A DNA stretch of 64,000 bases, from positions 324,849 through 388,848 of the forward strand of contig SSNU01000077.1 of NCBI GenBank assembly GCA_012064415.1. Reading direction: 5' to 3'. Both the position numbers and the translations under genes were made by a program. This DNA comes from Gyrodactylus bullatarudis. Its lineage: Eukaryota > Platyhelminthes > Monogenea > Gyrodactylidea > Gyrodactylidae. The notes below the pieces were generated by a model. The model worked only from the letters and a program-made list of their open reading frames with translations, had not been told where the DNA came from and did no database searches. Of this stretch, positions 25,250-36,502 are shown piece after piece; positions within the stretch are counted from its first letter, which is position 1; every line of letters begins with the position of its first letter.

Positions 25250-25600
25250 TTTTCAAATTTTTCGGAACTTTGAACTCAAAATTTTTATCGATTTGAAAGT
25301 GGGAGTGTGGCCAAGAGATGTTTTTAAAGATTAGATTTAGACAAGAAAGACGAATAATACCGATAAATTGCCAAAAGATCCACCATTTTCAAGGGATTTC
25401 AATTTATCGAAATTTCAATGATTTACGAGTTGTAAAAATGATCAAAAAATCGAAATTCTATAACCCAAAGATAATGAAGTTTGCATTAGAACAGATTCTG
25501 CATATTACGCTCTCTTGTTTTTCTGTGATCGTAAAAAACAACTTTTGATCAATCTCCCACTTTCAAATCAATAAAAATTTCAGTTCAAAGTTCGAAAAAA
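25250..25600. repeat. palindromic repeat, arms about 85 bp
   Basis: The left arm (about 25261-25345, with GAACTTTGAACTCAAAATTT and GATTTGAAAGTGGGAG) returns inverted at about 25515-25594. The right part together with downstream sequence to 25755 is repeated in direct orientation at 30992-31243 (shared AAAAAATCGAGGTTTTCGTA). It belongs to the dispersed foldback-like family. Confidence 0.65.
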
Positions 25601-26359
25601 ATGGGATTATGGCGCTAAATCCAAATTTGAAAAATGACCTTATTTTCGTTAAATTTCAGAATTTTTTCTTCAAATCGTTAAATTCGAATTTTTGATGAAA
25701 AAATCGAGGTTTTCGTAAAAATCATAGATTCCCGACTTCATATCAACCAATTTTAGCTATTTTTGAAGCTTTATAATCCTTTGAATTGTTTATCAACAAA
25801 GGGAAATCCTGATTATTCTCAGCTCATTTGAAGTGACCGCTTCAAGAACCCTATTTTGCCGTTGTAGATCAGAATGATCAATGTTCCGTTATCGTGCATT
25901 ACCTCAGAAACTATAAATCATTTCACACAAAGGAAGACTCATTTTCTTTGCAAAGAGACCACATGGTCATAAAGAATTTTTCACCTATTTATTACTGAGT
26001 CAATGAATCGTAAATTAAGGATTCAACGCTAATAAATGCCATTATGATGGAGTATAATGAGAACGAAGAAAATGCATTGGAATATGCTGTATTGTAAAGT
26101 TGTCTGGGATCGCATTCTTTCATCTCTATCTCTCAGACAATAAATCAAATAGAGCAACTCAAAAGTTTGATAGATTCAATATCCCACCCTACATCGTGTA
26201 GTATGCTCATTCGCTCTTTCCTTCTTTTTCAAATTTATACTCAGAAATATTAAGGAAATGAATAGATGGTGTGCGTGTAAAAAGAAGGGGAAACCAAAAT
26301 ATTAGCAATAAAAGCTACTCGATTAACCAAATGTAATTGAAAATATTCTATTGTTTTTA

Positions 26360-27975
26360 AAAAGAGTCAATTACATTTTTGACTATAGTTATTTCATTTT
26401 TACACTTTTGACTACACCTTTTTTTCTTTATTATTTGACTACACTATCTCTCATATTTAAATTTTTGACTACACTTTTTGTCCATATTTTACACATTTGA
26501 CCATACTCAAATATATTCTGACTACACTTTATGTATTTTACATCTTCATATTTTGATTTAAGTCGTTTCAGCATAGGTCGACCTCGTTTTCGAGTTGCCG
26601 TCAGGCTTAGAATTTCACTATCCTTAAGAGAATCCAAATCCAGTAGAAATATTTTCGATGAAAATTTTTTTTTCAGAGTGTCAGTCCTGTATATTCTTTC
26701 AATGCAAGGCGAACCAATAAATTTTGCCTGAACATATCATTTCGCACAAATTGAACACTTTGAAAATTTCAAATGATGGTGTATTTGTTACAGTGATTCT
26801 GGAAACTTATGTGAGTCTGCAGTGAATCAGGAAATCTGGAAACTCGGTATTCAGATTTCCTGATTATCCGTTTACTAGTTACAGTGAATCTGGAAACTTT
26901 AGTAATTCTGCAGAATCCCTGGGCAACAATCAGTGAGTCTGCAGACTCTCAGGAAATCTGAAAACTAATGATAATTATTCGTTTGTAACATTGCAAGAAA
27001 ATATTTTGCCTTTTTCCCATAATTATGAAAGATTCGAGTTGATCATAATTCTTTTAAAGAGATCCTATCAGTTATTCAAATAATTTTAACTTCTGTATAA
27101 AAAATTCCGGATTTTTAAGTCCTTAATTTTCATTGATTTGAACAAAATCCATTGATTTTGGTCAGGACTAGAGAGCCGTTCTTCATCTTACGGTATTTAG
27201 CCGTATGCACAAGTATTTTCAGAATTTTCAGAATTAGTTTAAAAGAAAGTTTCTGAGTATTGCTTGAGGCTATTTGGTTTATTTGATTTAGCTCAAATAT
27301 ATATAGAGCGGTCCTCTAGCCGGGTCTTCATATGATGTGACAGCAGTATGACGAATCAATGGGGATTTTAAATAAGAGTGTCTTACGTAATTCTTGATGT
27401 CACAACAGCTTTTCAAATAGATAAATGTTATCGCAAAAACATTGAGGTACATTTGACATGAGTTAAAATCTGAAATTTCAAGTTTTCAAATGAATAATTA
27501 TCATTAGTTTTCAGATTTCCTGAGAGTCTGCAGACTCACTGATTGTTGCCCAGGGATTCTGCAGAATTCCTAAAGTTTCCAGATTCACTGTAACTAGGAA
27601 TTCTAAAGACTTTCAGGGAGTCTGCAGATTCACATAAGTTTTCAGAATCACTGTAACATATTCATTACATTAATTTAATTGAAAAAACGAATAATTATAA
27701 CACGGAGATTAACCAAATTATATTTACCATTAAATTAACGGCATAAATTATATTTAACCTTGAAAAAACCTTTGTGAGATCCTAGAAATTGTATGGTCAA
27801 AAATGTACAAACAAAATTAACTATAGTCAGAATATATTTGGAAAAAAAACCTCAATATTTTAATTGGAATTTGCCTATAGTCATATGTGTAAAATATGGA
27901 GAAAAAGTGTAGTCAAAAGTAAAATATTTTTTACAAATTGTAGTCAAAACTATAAAAAGTGTAGTCAAAGTTCAA
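26360..27975. mobile_element. 1.6-kb foldback element with nested inverted repeats
   Basis: The outer zones (26376-26532 and 27817-27972) carry several copies of the word TTTTGACTACACTTTT, on the left as written and on the right in reverse complement. The inner arms (26788-26985 and 27487-27657) are a long inverted repeat built of units such as GAATCTGGAAACTTT and GAGTCTGCAGACTC. About 500 bp lie between the inner arms. No open frame of note is present. The architecture, with subterminal short tandem units and a giant hairpin, is that of foldback-type elements; no transposase is linked to it here. Confidence 0.7.
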
Positions 27976-28618
27976 TGATTCTTGTGCATGGTTGAGATCT
28001 TGACCAATTTTGATTTTTTAACATCTTTTCATATTCAGTGTAATTGATTTCCAAGTTGTTATCCATAAGTGACTTGAAATGGATGTAAAATATTTTCCCT
28101 TGTCAAATTCTTCAGTACAATTAAAAGTCTTGTATTCAATCAATGCCAGATACTTAGTTCATCTCTGTGCATTAGGCAATGTAATAACACGAGAAATGAT
28201 TAATAACGTAAATGTAAAATTGAATGATTGCTTTTTCAATGAAATTTTTATTAACATCCTTACAATTATTATTACTATTATTTAGACAGAGATGGAGGAA
28301 AAGATAGATCATTGCATTTGTAAAAAGTACACTGATAAGAATCATTGATAAGAACCGTGCTTTTATTCCATACAAGAAATTTGTTCCTTCCATTTACACA
28401 CAACAAAAATGAATTGAACTATTCAAATTAAATTGTTTTTTCCCCCTCTATTTACAATACAACCAAAGCAGCTCTGAATTCTAGAATATGTTTGACTTTT
28501 TTCATGGAAAACCACACCACCTGTAGACTAAATAGACAGAAGAAGATGTAACTACAGAAGTCAAGGCAAAAGATTCAAGATCAATATATTTTAGTTGGTT
28601 TATTAGAACCAGTTTGTA
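27976..28618. other. gene-free stretch
   Basis: AT-rich, only short overlapping frames on both strands; nothing recognised. Confidence 0.35.
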
Positions 28619-29140
28619 TTAATCCTTAAAGTCCCAGAGAATTTTTATTCATGACACGCATTGAATCTTTTGTCTACCCTCTGGTTTGTGAATTCGCTGA
28701 TTACAAATCTACAGATGTTTTAACGCAATTATTTTTGGTTCAGAAGTTATCGATCAGAAAACGGTTCATTTTTTGATTCAATAACAGGTTATCTTTTTTG
28801 CTTTAGCAGATACAGTTCAGGCGATTACATATTTGAATTCTAGAGGTATGATTCCTCGATAAAAGTTATCTTGCTTTTTATCTATGACACTGGGAAGTAG
28901 GTTTCAAAAAAACGTTTTAAACAAAAAAAATTAATTTTTTGAAAAAAATCAACTCTCTTTGAATTAGTATAGCACGATTTTGACGAATGACAGAGCCAAT
29001 ATCTTTGCGTATTCCAGGAGATTAATAAATTTCCTATCGAATGAGTGGTAAACGAAGTATTTTCTGAGGCTTGAATGAATAATAACGAGTCGCTAAAATG
29101 ACGTGTGATAGAGCTATCACTGTGGGACTTTAACGGTTAA
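28619..29140. mobile_element. TTAA-flanked non-autonomous element (piggyBac-like MITE)
   Basis: 522-bp element bounded by TTAA. The left end is TTAATCCTTAAAGTCCCA; the right end in reverse complement is TTAACCGTTAAAGTCCCA. The shared terminal repeat of about 18 bp and the TTAA target are diagnostic of piggyBac-type transposition. There is no transposase frame, so it needs a helper. A diverged partial copy in the opposite orientation is at 12819-13130. Confidence 0.75.
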
Positions 29141-29819
29141 AAATTCCAGCTATTTGAAGTTTTTACAAATATCTCAATTTTTAATTGTTAGGAACGCTAA
29201 TCATTTAGCATTTAGAAAAATTTATCAATCAAGTTTAACTCAATGTAAACTTTACATTGTAAAGTGTTTTATCGAAAATATAATAATATTCAATGAAAGA
29301 ATTTTTTCAATGTACTCTGATTTTTTATAGAATTTTTGAAAGAAACTAAATTGTTTTGCTAATTATTCGGATGAAAACATTGGGAATTTCAAGCGGCAAA
29401 CAAACTTGAGATGAATTCTCTTCTTCATCTGTATTACGTTAATTTCTATCAGAGGTATTATTTATATCAGACCGATAGAGACAAGATTTCTGAGAATTAT
29501 TTTGCTTTGAAGCATGCGCTTTTCCCATGACATTTAGATTTTAAAAACCTCACCTTTTTCTTAAGAAATGTGTTTGGGATTTTGAAAATCTTTAAATACC
29601 TCTTCTACATATGGAACAGGTATCCTTTTCTAATGGTGGTATTTTACCGATTAAATTTATATTTTCTCTATTTCAAGATTATTTCTGATTAGTTATATTT
29701 CTAGAAAATTAGTCTTTCCTAGCAATCAATTACCTGAGTCATTGTTGAGTGCAAATTTTTGTTCAACCTCTTGAAAAATATCAACCAAAATGGTTGAAAT
29801 TTAATCACTTAAAAAAACC
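29141..29819. other. gene-free stretch
   Basis: AT-rich sequence with no recognised gene or repeat. Confidence 0.35.
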
Positions 29820-30439
29820 TAATTGACATGGAGATGAGAATTTACTCTTTTTCGCAAAAAACTCAATATTTTTCTTTGGAAAGTGAGAAAAAAATTTATT
29901 TTTCGAATTACATAATGAAATAAGGCCAAAAGTTGTGGAAATTTGAAAAATTCAATCTGACCAAAATTAGGCCTTTTTTCGAATTTTAAAATTGCACCAT
30001 TTTTCAATTTTTGAGCTTAGAGATTTGAAGCAGTTAAATGCTGATATTCGAGATAAGCATTGGACATAGAATTCGAATTCGGCTGCAGAAATTCGTCATT
30101 GTTGTGGGAAATCGAAAAATTTGAATTTATTTACTTATTTACGACGAGTTTATTTAAAAAGTTTTTCTCGAAAACGGCCAAACTCGAATTCTTTGTCTAA
30201 TGCTGATCTTGAATATCAGCACTTAACTGCTGTAAATCTCTAAAATCGATAAAAATTTTGAGCTCAAAAATTAAAAAAGTGGAAATTTGGTGCCTTTTTG
30301 AAATTCGATTAAAGGCCTAATTTTGGTCAGATTGAATTTTTTCAGATTTCCACAACTTTTTGGTTCATTTCATTATGGAATTCGAAAATATTTTTTTTCT
30401 GACTTTCTGAAGAAAAAATTAAATTCTCATCTTCTTTAG
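29820..30439. mobile_element. 620-bp palindromic element of the dispersed family
   Basis: Left edge TAATTGACATGGAGATGAGA; right edge is its inverted relative at 30421-30439. Arms of about 260 bp (29820-30080 and 30180-30439) share words such as AAAATTAGGCC, AATTCAATCTGACC and TGCTGATATTCGAGAT in inverted orientation. The transcript would form a hairpin with an approximately 100-nt loop. No protein is encoded. Confidence 0.7.
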
Positions 30440-33400
30440 ATGCCTAAAATGATTTATTCAAAAAAAATTAAATCTAATTAGATTCTCAAGACTTCAAAAG
30501 ATGAATGAGATGTAGTTAGATGTGGGTTCTTCTCCAACTAATACTTGGGAAATATCTCATGATCTCAATATGAAGAATCATCAAAGATTGTCTTACACTC
30601 GTATTCATATTGTTTAAAACTGACCACCCAGTTAGTAATCAGATGGATAGACAATGATTTATCCCTCATCATAAGAGAATATTGATCCAGAAATATCTAT
30701 ATGTATTGTAGATTAGGTGAGTTAACTATAAAAGAGTCCTCCTTAAAATTAAAAAAAGAGAATGACCTCTAAAATAATAAAGAAACGCATTAATCCCATC
30801 TCAATAACAACAGAGAAAGATTGTGACAACATGAGGATTGGTAAAAGAAATAATAAAAATTTGTTACAGATAAAAGTATTTGTACAAGGGATCCTATTTA
30901 TTTACTGCGCAGATTACATAAATTTTTGAATGTGTGCCAAAATTCTTTTAATGAATTTTACTACACTATTATAAATTTAAAAAAAATATCATTGTGATCC
31001 TAAAAAACAACATTTGATCACTCTCTCACTTTGAAATCAATAAAAAATTTCAGTTCCAAAAAAAGGGATTTTGCCGCCAAATCGAAATTCGAAAAACGAC
31101 CTTATTTTTCATTTATAAATTTTCTTCTTCAAATCGTAAAAGTTGGCAACAGGAGTAGGATTCCAAAATATCTTTAACATATTCGAATTTTTGATGAAAA
31201 AATCGAGGTTTTCGTAAAAATCGTAGATTCCCAACTTCCCTTGAGTCGGTGCAAATTTTGAATTCAATTCGATTTTGTTATTTTGAAACTAATTTTTGTG
31301 AGGTAAATTCGTATGGATAAGAACGAGAAAATTAAATTTGAATTTGAAAGGAAATTCTTTGTCCAAAAGAACACCATGAAATAAGGTTGGTTATTTTTTA
31401 TTCCAAATGGCTTGAACAGTGGGTGATAATCCTAAATAATTCAAGGCTAATTTCAACATTCTGTAAAATTTTCTATAGTATTACAGATGAAATGATTAAA
31501 TGGATGATCAGAAATTTCTGCTTACCATGCAGTAAATTAAGGGGGATGAAATTGGAAATTTGTTGCATGGCGAAGAGGTGGAATTCCACTGAAAATGCTG
31601 AAAAGAGGAAAATTTCCTTAGGAAATTGAAGAAAGAGATATCAACCTAGATTTACCTACAATAAGACAGCAATATATATATATATTGGCAAAAAATTTAA
31701 GATAGGGGAATCAAAAAGAGATATAAGATGAATGTGTAAGCTTACCAGAGATCTGTAATGCAGATTCTGCATTCGATAATGCTCCCAGAATAAATTACAG
31801 CATTAAGCTAGTTAATATGAAGATGGGAATTCATGATAATATAGATCATATGAAGGGACTCCTATTTTTATGAGATATTCCAAGTCTCAAGTTAAAGTCA
31901 AATTTCCATTCCTCGTTGTTTAGCTGAAGGTGAGAGAGTGATCTAAAGTTGTTTTTAGGATCACAACTAGCCAGCAAAACTGATTATAACCATCTTGAAT
32001 TTCATTAATGGAAATACTGAGAATTATTAGAAATCCTAAACTCCCAACTTCAACAATTCTCAATAATATAATTGATTAGTTATCAACCATCTTTTCTAGA
32101 TTATATGACAGTTGAGCTAAATCAGATTACCAGAAGAGATGTGTCAATTTTATCTTTTGACATCTGATCACTGATCAGTTTTATTTTTTTATCAAGTATT
32201 TTAGATAGCATCTAATATATGAATTTGTAAATTATTTCAAACCTTCAGGACTCAGAGTATTGGACCTTCAGTGTATACGACCCTAGTTCGTATCTCGACT
32301 AAAGAGATGAAACGCTTATAAATTAGTTAAATGAGCTGAAAAATTGCCGATTCTTTAGGGAGAATGAGATCTATAGTTTTTAAAATCTTTTGCACAAGTC
32401 ATTTTTTCAAATATCAGTTTATTAAAAAAAGGAAATTCAATCATCTCTCTGGAGAAATAAAGAAAATTTAACTAAAATCTTTCACTCATTGTTTCATACA
32501 ATCAAGTTGATTTATTTTAAGTAAATCTCCACTCTATTCAGGGGAGAGGAATTAGATTCTGCAGACACAAAGGCGAGAGAGCGTAGAGAGAATCTCTTAA
32601 AGAACGTTCATATTTTCAGTCTAAAAATACAACAAAAGTTGTACATTTACCCATCGGTTTTGGGCAATCCTTCTATTATGACTAATCAGCTTCTTTCTAA
32701 AAATTTCCACTCATGATCTGGTTCTTAGAAAAATTGGATACTTTTGTATTTCGATTTCTTAGACAAAGGAAATCTTTGCTTGATTTTTCTGTAATCCTTA
32801 ATTGCATCATCAGAGAGTCTTGTCTTCTTTCAACATGTCTTACCTTGTGAATTATTGTAGGTAATAAAAACTTTTTCTTTGGGATAATTTATCGGATCCT
32901 CCTTCTCTCGACAGAATCACATATTGATGATCGATTGATTTTTTTAAATATTGAACAATATTCTTGATTGTTAAATAATTTTGATTCAATACTACAGACT
33001 CTATAATACAGAGTTAAATGATTCAGTTCGAGGGTCAACAGAAGTTATTTTAGGGATGTAATCATGAGATATCGGATCTCAAATAATATTTTTGTTGTTT
33101 TTTGGAATATAGTGAATACCCAAAACTATTTTATTGTTACAATATTGATTTTTTTAAATCAACTGAATTATAATTATACTTTCTCATAACTACTCGTAAG
33201 TATATGCATAAATATAAAGAAATATTTCAGCATGATTTTCATTTCTAGAATTTCTTGCTTTTCGGAACTTCATTCTTTTCTTTCCAGACTTATTCTCTTA
33301 AAAATTTCAGAAATTCATTCGTATTTTAGTGATAAATACGTTTTTTTTCCTTGGAATTGTTCGTTCCACCAGTTTTTGCCAAGACTGTATTAACTGAGTT

Positions 33401-34131
33401 TATGCAAAAAAAGAACAGCTTCTTAAAAGTTTATTAGCGAATCTAAGACTTCCAACATTCCCTGATTAAAGAATTGAAGCCCAAAACGTATTTTACATTT
33501 AATCGATCGAAAAGTAGTATGCTTGATTAGTTCAAAAAGATTCTTTAACGGTCGGATTACTAATTAGGCTTTGAAAAAATGACTTGAATCTTTAGTTAGA
33601 TCGATGAAATGAGAATCTGACTGCTTCACCTAACAAACTTTATTCATATTTTTTAGTATCATCAGATCAAATAAGATTTGCATGAATAGTTGTTTTTGAA
33701 GATTACTTATATATCGAGCTTTGTGAACTTTCTCGAATTATCCAAGTTTAAATGTGTTCAATTAATTTCCAGAGTACCTAAAATTGTTATTCAATCTCTA
33801 AAAACTTGTAAAGAAATAGATAAATTTACATCTACTCGGTAGTAACTAAAAGTCAGAAAATCATATTACCGGTGAGTACAAAGATGTTCTGTGATCTCTG
33901 CCACTTTTGAAATGTTAAAAATTGCCTCTCTGCTTAAAGTTCTAGAATTATTCCTGTTAAAATTGAATTTCATTCGAATGCGTTTATTATCGGTATCATT
34001 CTTATGATTGTCACATGAATAGAGGTTAAAGATTACTTAATATTGTTTTTTCTAAATTCATCTTTTCAACTAACTAAAGGGCTTGTCTTACCCTCCAAAA
34101 CCATGACTCGAATATGTGACGCAAAAACTAC
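30440..34131. other. gene-free stretch with repeat fragments
   Basis: Contains a direct-repeat copy (30992-31243) of the 25508-25755 block, an (AT)n run at 31671-31685, a repeat terminus near 31805 (CTAGTTAATATGAAGATGGG) and an internal repeat block near 31956. I found no coding exon. Confidence 0.45.
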
Positions 34132-34790
34132 AAGAACCAAGTAGGTGACAGAAAAGTTACCACAGGGATGTGATGCGCGAGGGGTGAAACCCTAAGATCG
34201 TTAACTGACCTGTGGTTCTGCTCTGTTTTCGAGGCAGTCCCTCCACGTGGGTGCTCCGGTAAACATCAGTTATAGATGGCGGAATCTGCCAAACCCGTTA
34301 CAAATAGGGAACCCTCTGTGTTTGCTTTCGGCGGTTGTTACTCGCCGAGGGTAGGCATGGAGGAATTGGTAGACCTTGTAGCTAACCTCGGTGCGCTACA
34401 GGGTCGAAAGAACCCTCGACCAATAGGGGTCCCTGGGGCCGAAATTTGGGAGATGATGGCCCGGACATTGTCGTTACGATGCAGAGTCGGGTATATCTCC
34501 TCTCTGTAACGAAGGCCGTATCGAAGGATAACAGATATGGTCAGTAGACAGCTACCTCCACGCGGTTATCTCCGGATATCCCTTATGGGAGAACTAAATG
34601 CTGTCAGTCCTCCTCACTAACGCATCGTTCCATCCAGGGCGCGAGGATCAAGGGTTCTGCGATGTTGCGGCACTTCCGGGGCGATGTGAATTAACACAAA
34701 GGTCAGAGTACCGGTCGTAAGCCCCGGGTAAAACGGTGTCTACACAGCGGATATAGCCTGAAGCTATAACCTTACTGTTTCACGACAAGA
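34132..34790 (+). pseudogene. 28S rRNA-derived GC-rich island (divergent LSU domain V-VI-like)
   Basis: The island is visibly GC-rich against its AT-rich surroundings. Positions 34144-34169 match eukaryotic 28S rRNA almost perfectly (AGGTGACAGAAAAGTTACCA then CAGGGAT). After a 33-nt insertion, AACTGACCTGTGG at 34203-34215 resembles the 28S AACTGGCTTGTGG that should follow directly. Further 28S-like blocks occur in the same order: CCTCCACGTGGG near 34239, ACAAATAGGGAAC at 34300-34312, GGTCGAAAGAACC at 34402-34414 (a damaged sarcin-ricin-like loop) and AAGGTCAGAGTACC near 34699. The invariant sarcin-ricin sequence is not intact, so it should not work as rRNA. The first match is strong; the later blocks are my own alignment and weaker. 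Alternatives are an insertion element that carried a 28S flank, or a transferred foreign rRNA fragment. Confidence 0.5.
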
Positions 34791-35557
34791 ACCATATTGA
34801 AAGAATCGTCTAAAATGATCAAAGCCGACCATTCAATGTAACATAATTTTGTACTCTGGTCGAATTTTTCTCGCTATTTTATAATTCGGATTTTTTTAAA
34901 TCGAGCTACGTAGTAACGAATTACTGTAATAACTATAGAGTGTTTGTTTTAATTCTATTTTTATCTAATACCCACAATCGATCCCCTCTCAATTCTGTGG
35001 TAAATTTATTCTTCTGAATCAGTTATTAAAATTGGTCAGTGTTCTGAAAATTGTTACAACAATATCTGAAATGTAGCAATTTAGAATAAATTTCAATCTT
35101 TTAAAGAATATTAATACTTTTTTAGAATATCTGACAAATTTAAACTACTATAATATAAACTGTCCTTTCATAAATCATTTTTTCAGAGTAATTCGAAGCT
35201 GTTCAAATAACAATCCTAGCATTTGATCTAGAAATTTAATGAATTTACATCAGATCTCATGGTCCGAATACATTACTCGAATATCAAGCTCAAAAAAGAC
35301 ATTCCTTCAACTATCTCTCATTCAATCGTTTAATTTATCACATCGCATTGCTATTGTACTTTTATGTTGATAGGAAAGTTTGATGTATCGCCCTACAACT
35401 CATCATATGACTTTCTTCAGGAAATTTTTTAACAGATGACGTTAATTGATGTGATATTTTAAGAATTTATTCATCAAATTAAAATAGATTTTTTATGAAT
35501 ATGTATTATCAATGAGTTCAATTGTCAACCTTATGAAAGGATTGTCCACAGGTTCGA
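34791..35557. other. gene-free stretch downstream of the peptide gene
   Basis: AT-rich; must include the 3' UTR of the secreted-peptide gene at its right end. Nothing else recognised. Confidence 0.4.
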
Positions 35558-36502
35558 TTAACCACGGAATCTGAGTCGCTTGGCCATGCTCATTGGGTTG
35601 AGAAACTGAAATTGGAGAAATTTTATAAACTTAATATTTAGAATAAATTTGAACGAGCTTTCAATTTAAAAAATACAAAAATCTCAAGCCACACTTCATT
35701 TATTCAAAAGATTTCCGATTTGAGTATGGCGGAACTAATTCAGTAATTATTTTAAATTTATTGAGCTAAACTGAAACAAATTGGTCACTTAGAAAAAAAA
35801 CAAGCAGTAGCATTAAGGAAATTGCTAACGATAAAAAATTGAATAATAAATCCGATATTCTATCACTCACTGGGCGAGATTTTTGCATATCCTAGTTTTT
35901 TCGCCTCTAGGACATTAGATTACAAATTAATTGCGAATTTATTGTAAGTACAACCAATGGTCGACTAAAAAGATAATCTCATTTATGCCGTTGATTCTTA
36001 AGCCAGTCCATCTCAATTTCTCGATGGATTTTTCAAGGTTAATAGATAGGAATCGATTTCCTGTAACATTGGTCTTAAGCTGATCTCATAAGATTACATT
36101 CTACATTCTCTAAGAGTATCCATACAGATTAATTATTGAAAGCCATTTCAGGATTGTATTTCAAGATTAATTTCTTTCCATAATTTATGGCAAAAATTTT
36201 ATCAGAGTATATATGAGCTAAATAGGAATATTAATATTAGAAAAATGTTTTGGGCGGTAGTTTCAATGAGCTTGAGTATTTTCAAATTAAATGTCGAAAA
36301 GACTCACATCTTCATCGTCAAGATCCATGTATTTCTCAGGCCTGAAAGGTAGGAAAGAAGGAATCATTTAGGGAGAGAGAAGGCTAGTTACGAATCCTGG
36401 GGAAACTCACGTATCGTAGAATTGTATTTTCCTTCCATAACAACCAAAAGACATGCAGACTAGTATTACGGAAAAGAGGACGAGAAACAAGTTGTTTTTC
36501 AT
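35558..36502 (-). CDS. small secreted peptide precursor, candidate amidated neuropeptide
   Basis: Three-exon model on the minus strand: 36411-36502, 36308-36341, 35558-35605. All introns are GT..AG and the phases close to 57 residues. It starts with a textbook signal peptide (MKNNLFLVLFSVILVCMSFG). About 34 residues follow, acidic in the middle (PEKYMDLDDED) and basic at the end (MAKRLRFRG, then stop). A glycine just before the stop is the usual donor for C-terminal amidation, and KR is a prohormone-convertase site. One mature peptide of about 34 residues would have a size like neuropeptide F/NPY peptides, which end RPRFG, but the YL..L..Y pattern is absent, so I do not assign that family. 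Cleavage at KR would release LRFR-amide instead. The gene is not recognised; the model rests on splice signals, signal peptide and ending. Confidence 0.55.

Noticed and set aside
34276..34509. 77-codon plus-strand frame in the GC-rich island
   Set aside because: It overlaps the 28S-like blocks, has no known domain, and long frames are expected by chance in GC-rich sequence with few stops.
34170..34790. Group I or group II intron, HDV-like or hammerhead ribozyme as the identity of the island
   Set aside because: A CCC-TCCACGT-GGG hairpin recalls an HDV-type P3/L3, but no matching P1 strand was found. No group II domain V, no pairing P7 of group I and no hammerhead core could be identified.
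35558..36502. Assignment of the peptide precursor to neuropeptide F/NPY
   Set aside because: Length and a basic RF-like tail fit, but the YL..L..Y pattern is missing and the end is RFRG rather than RPRFG.
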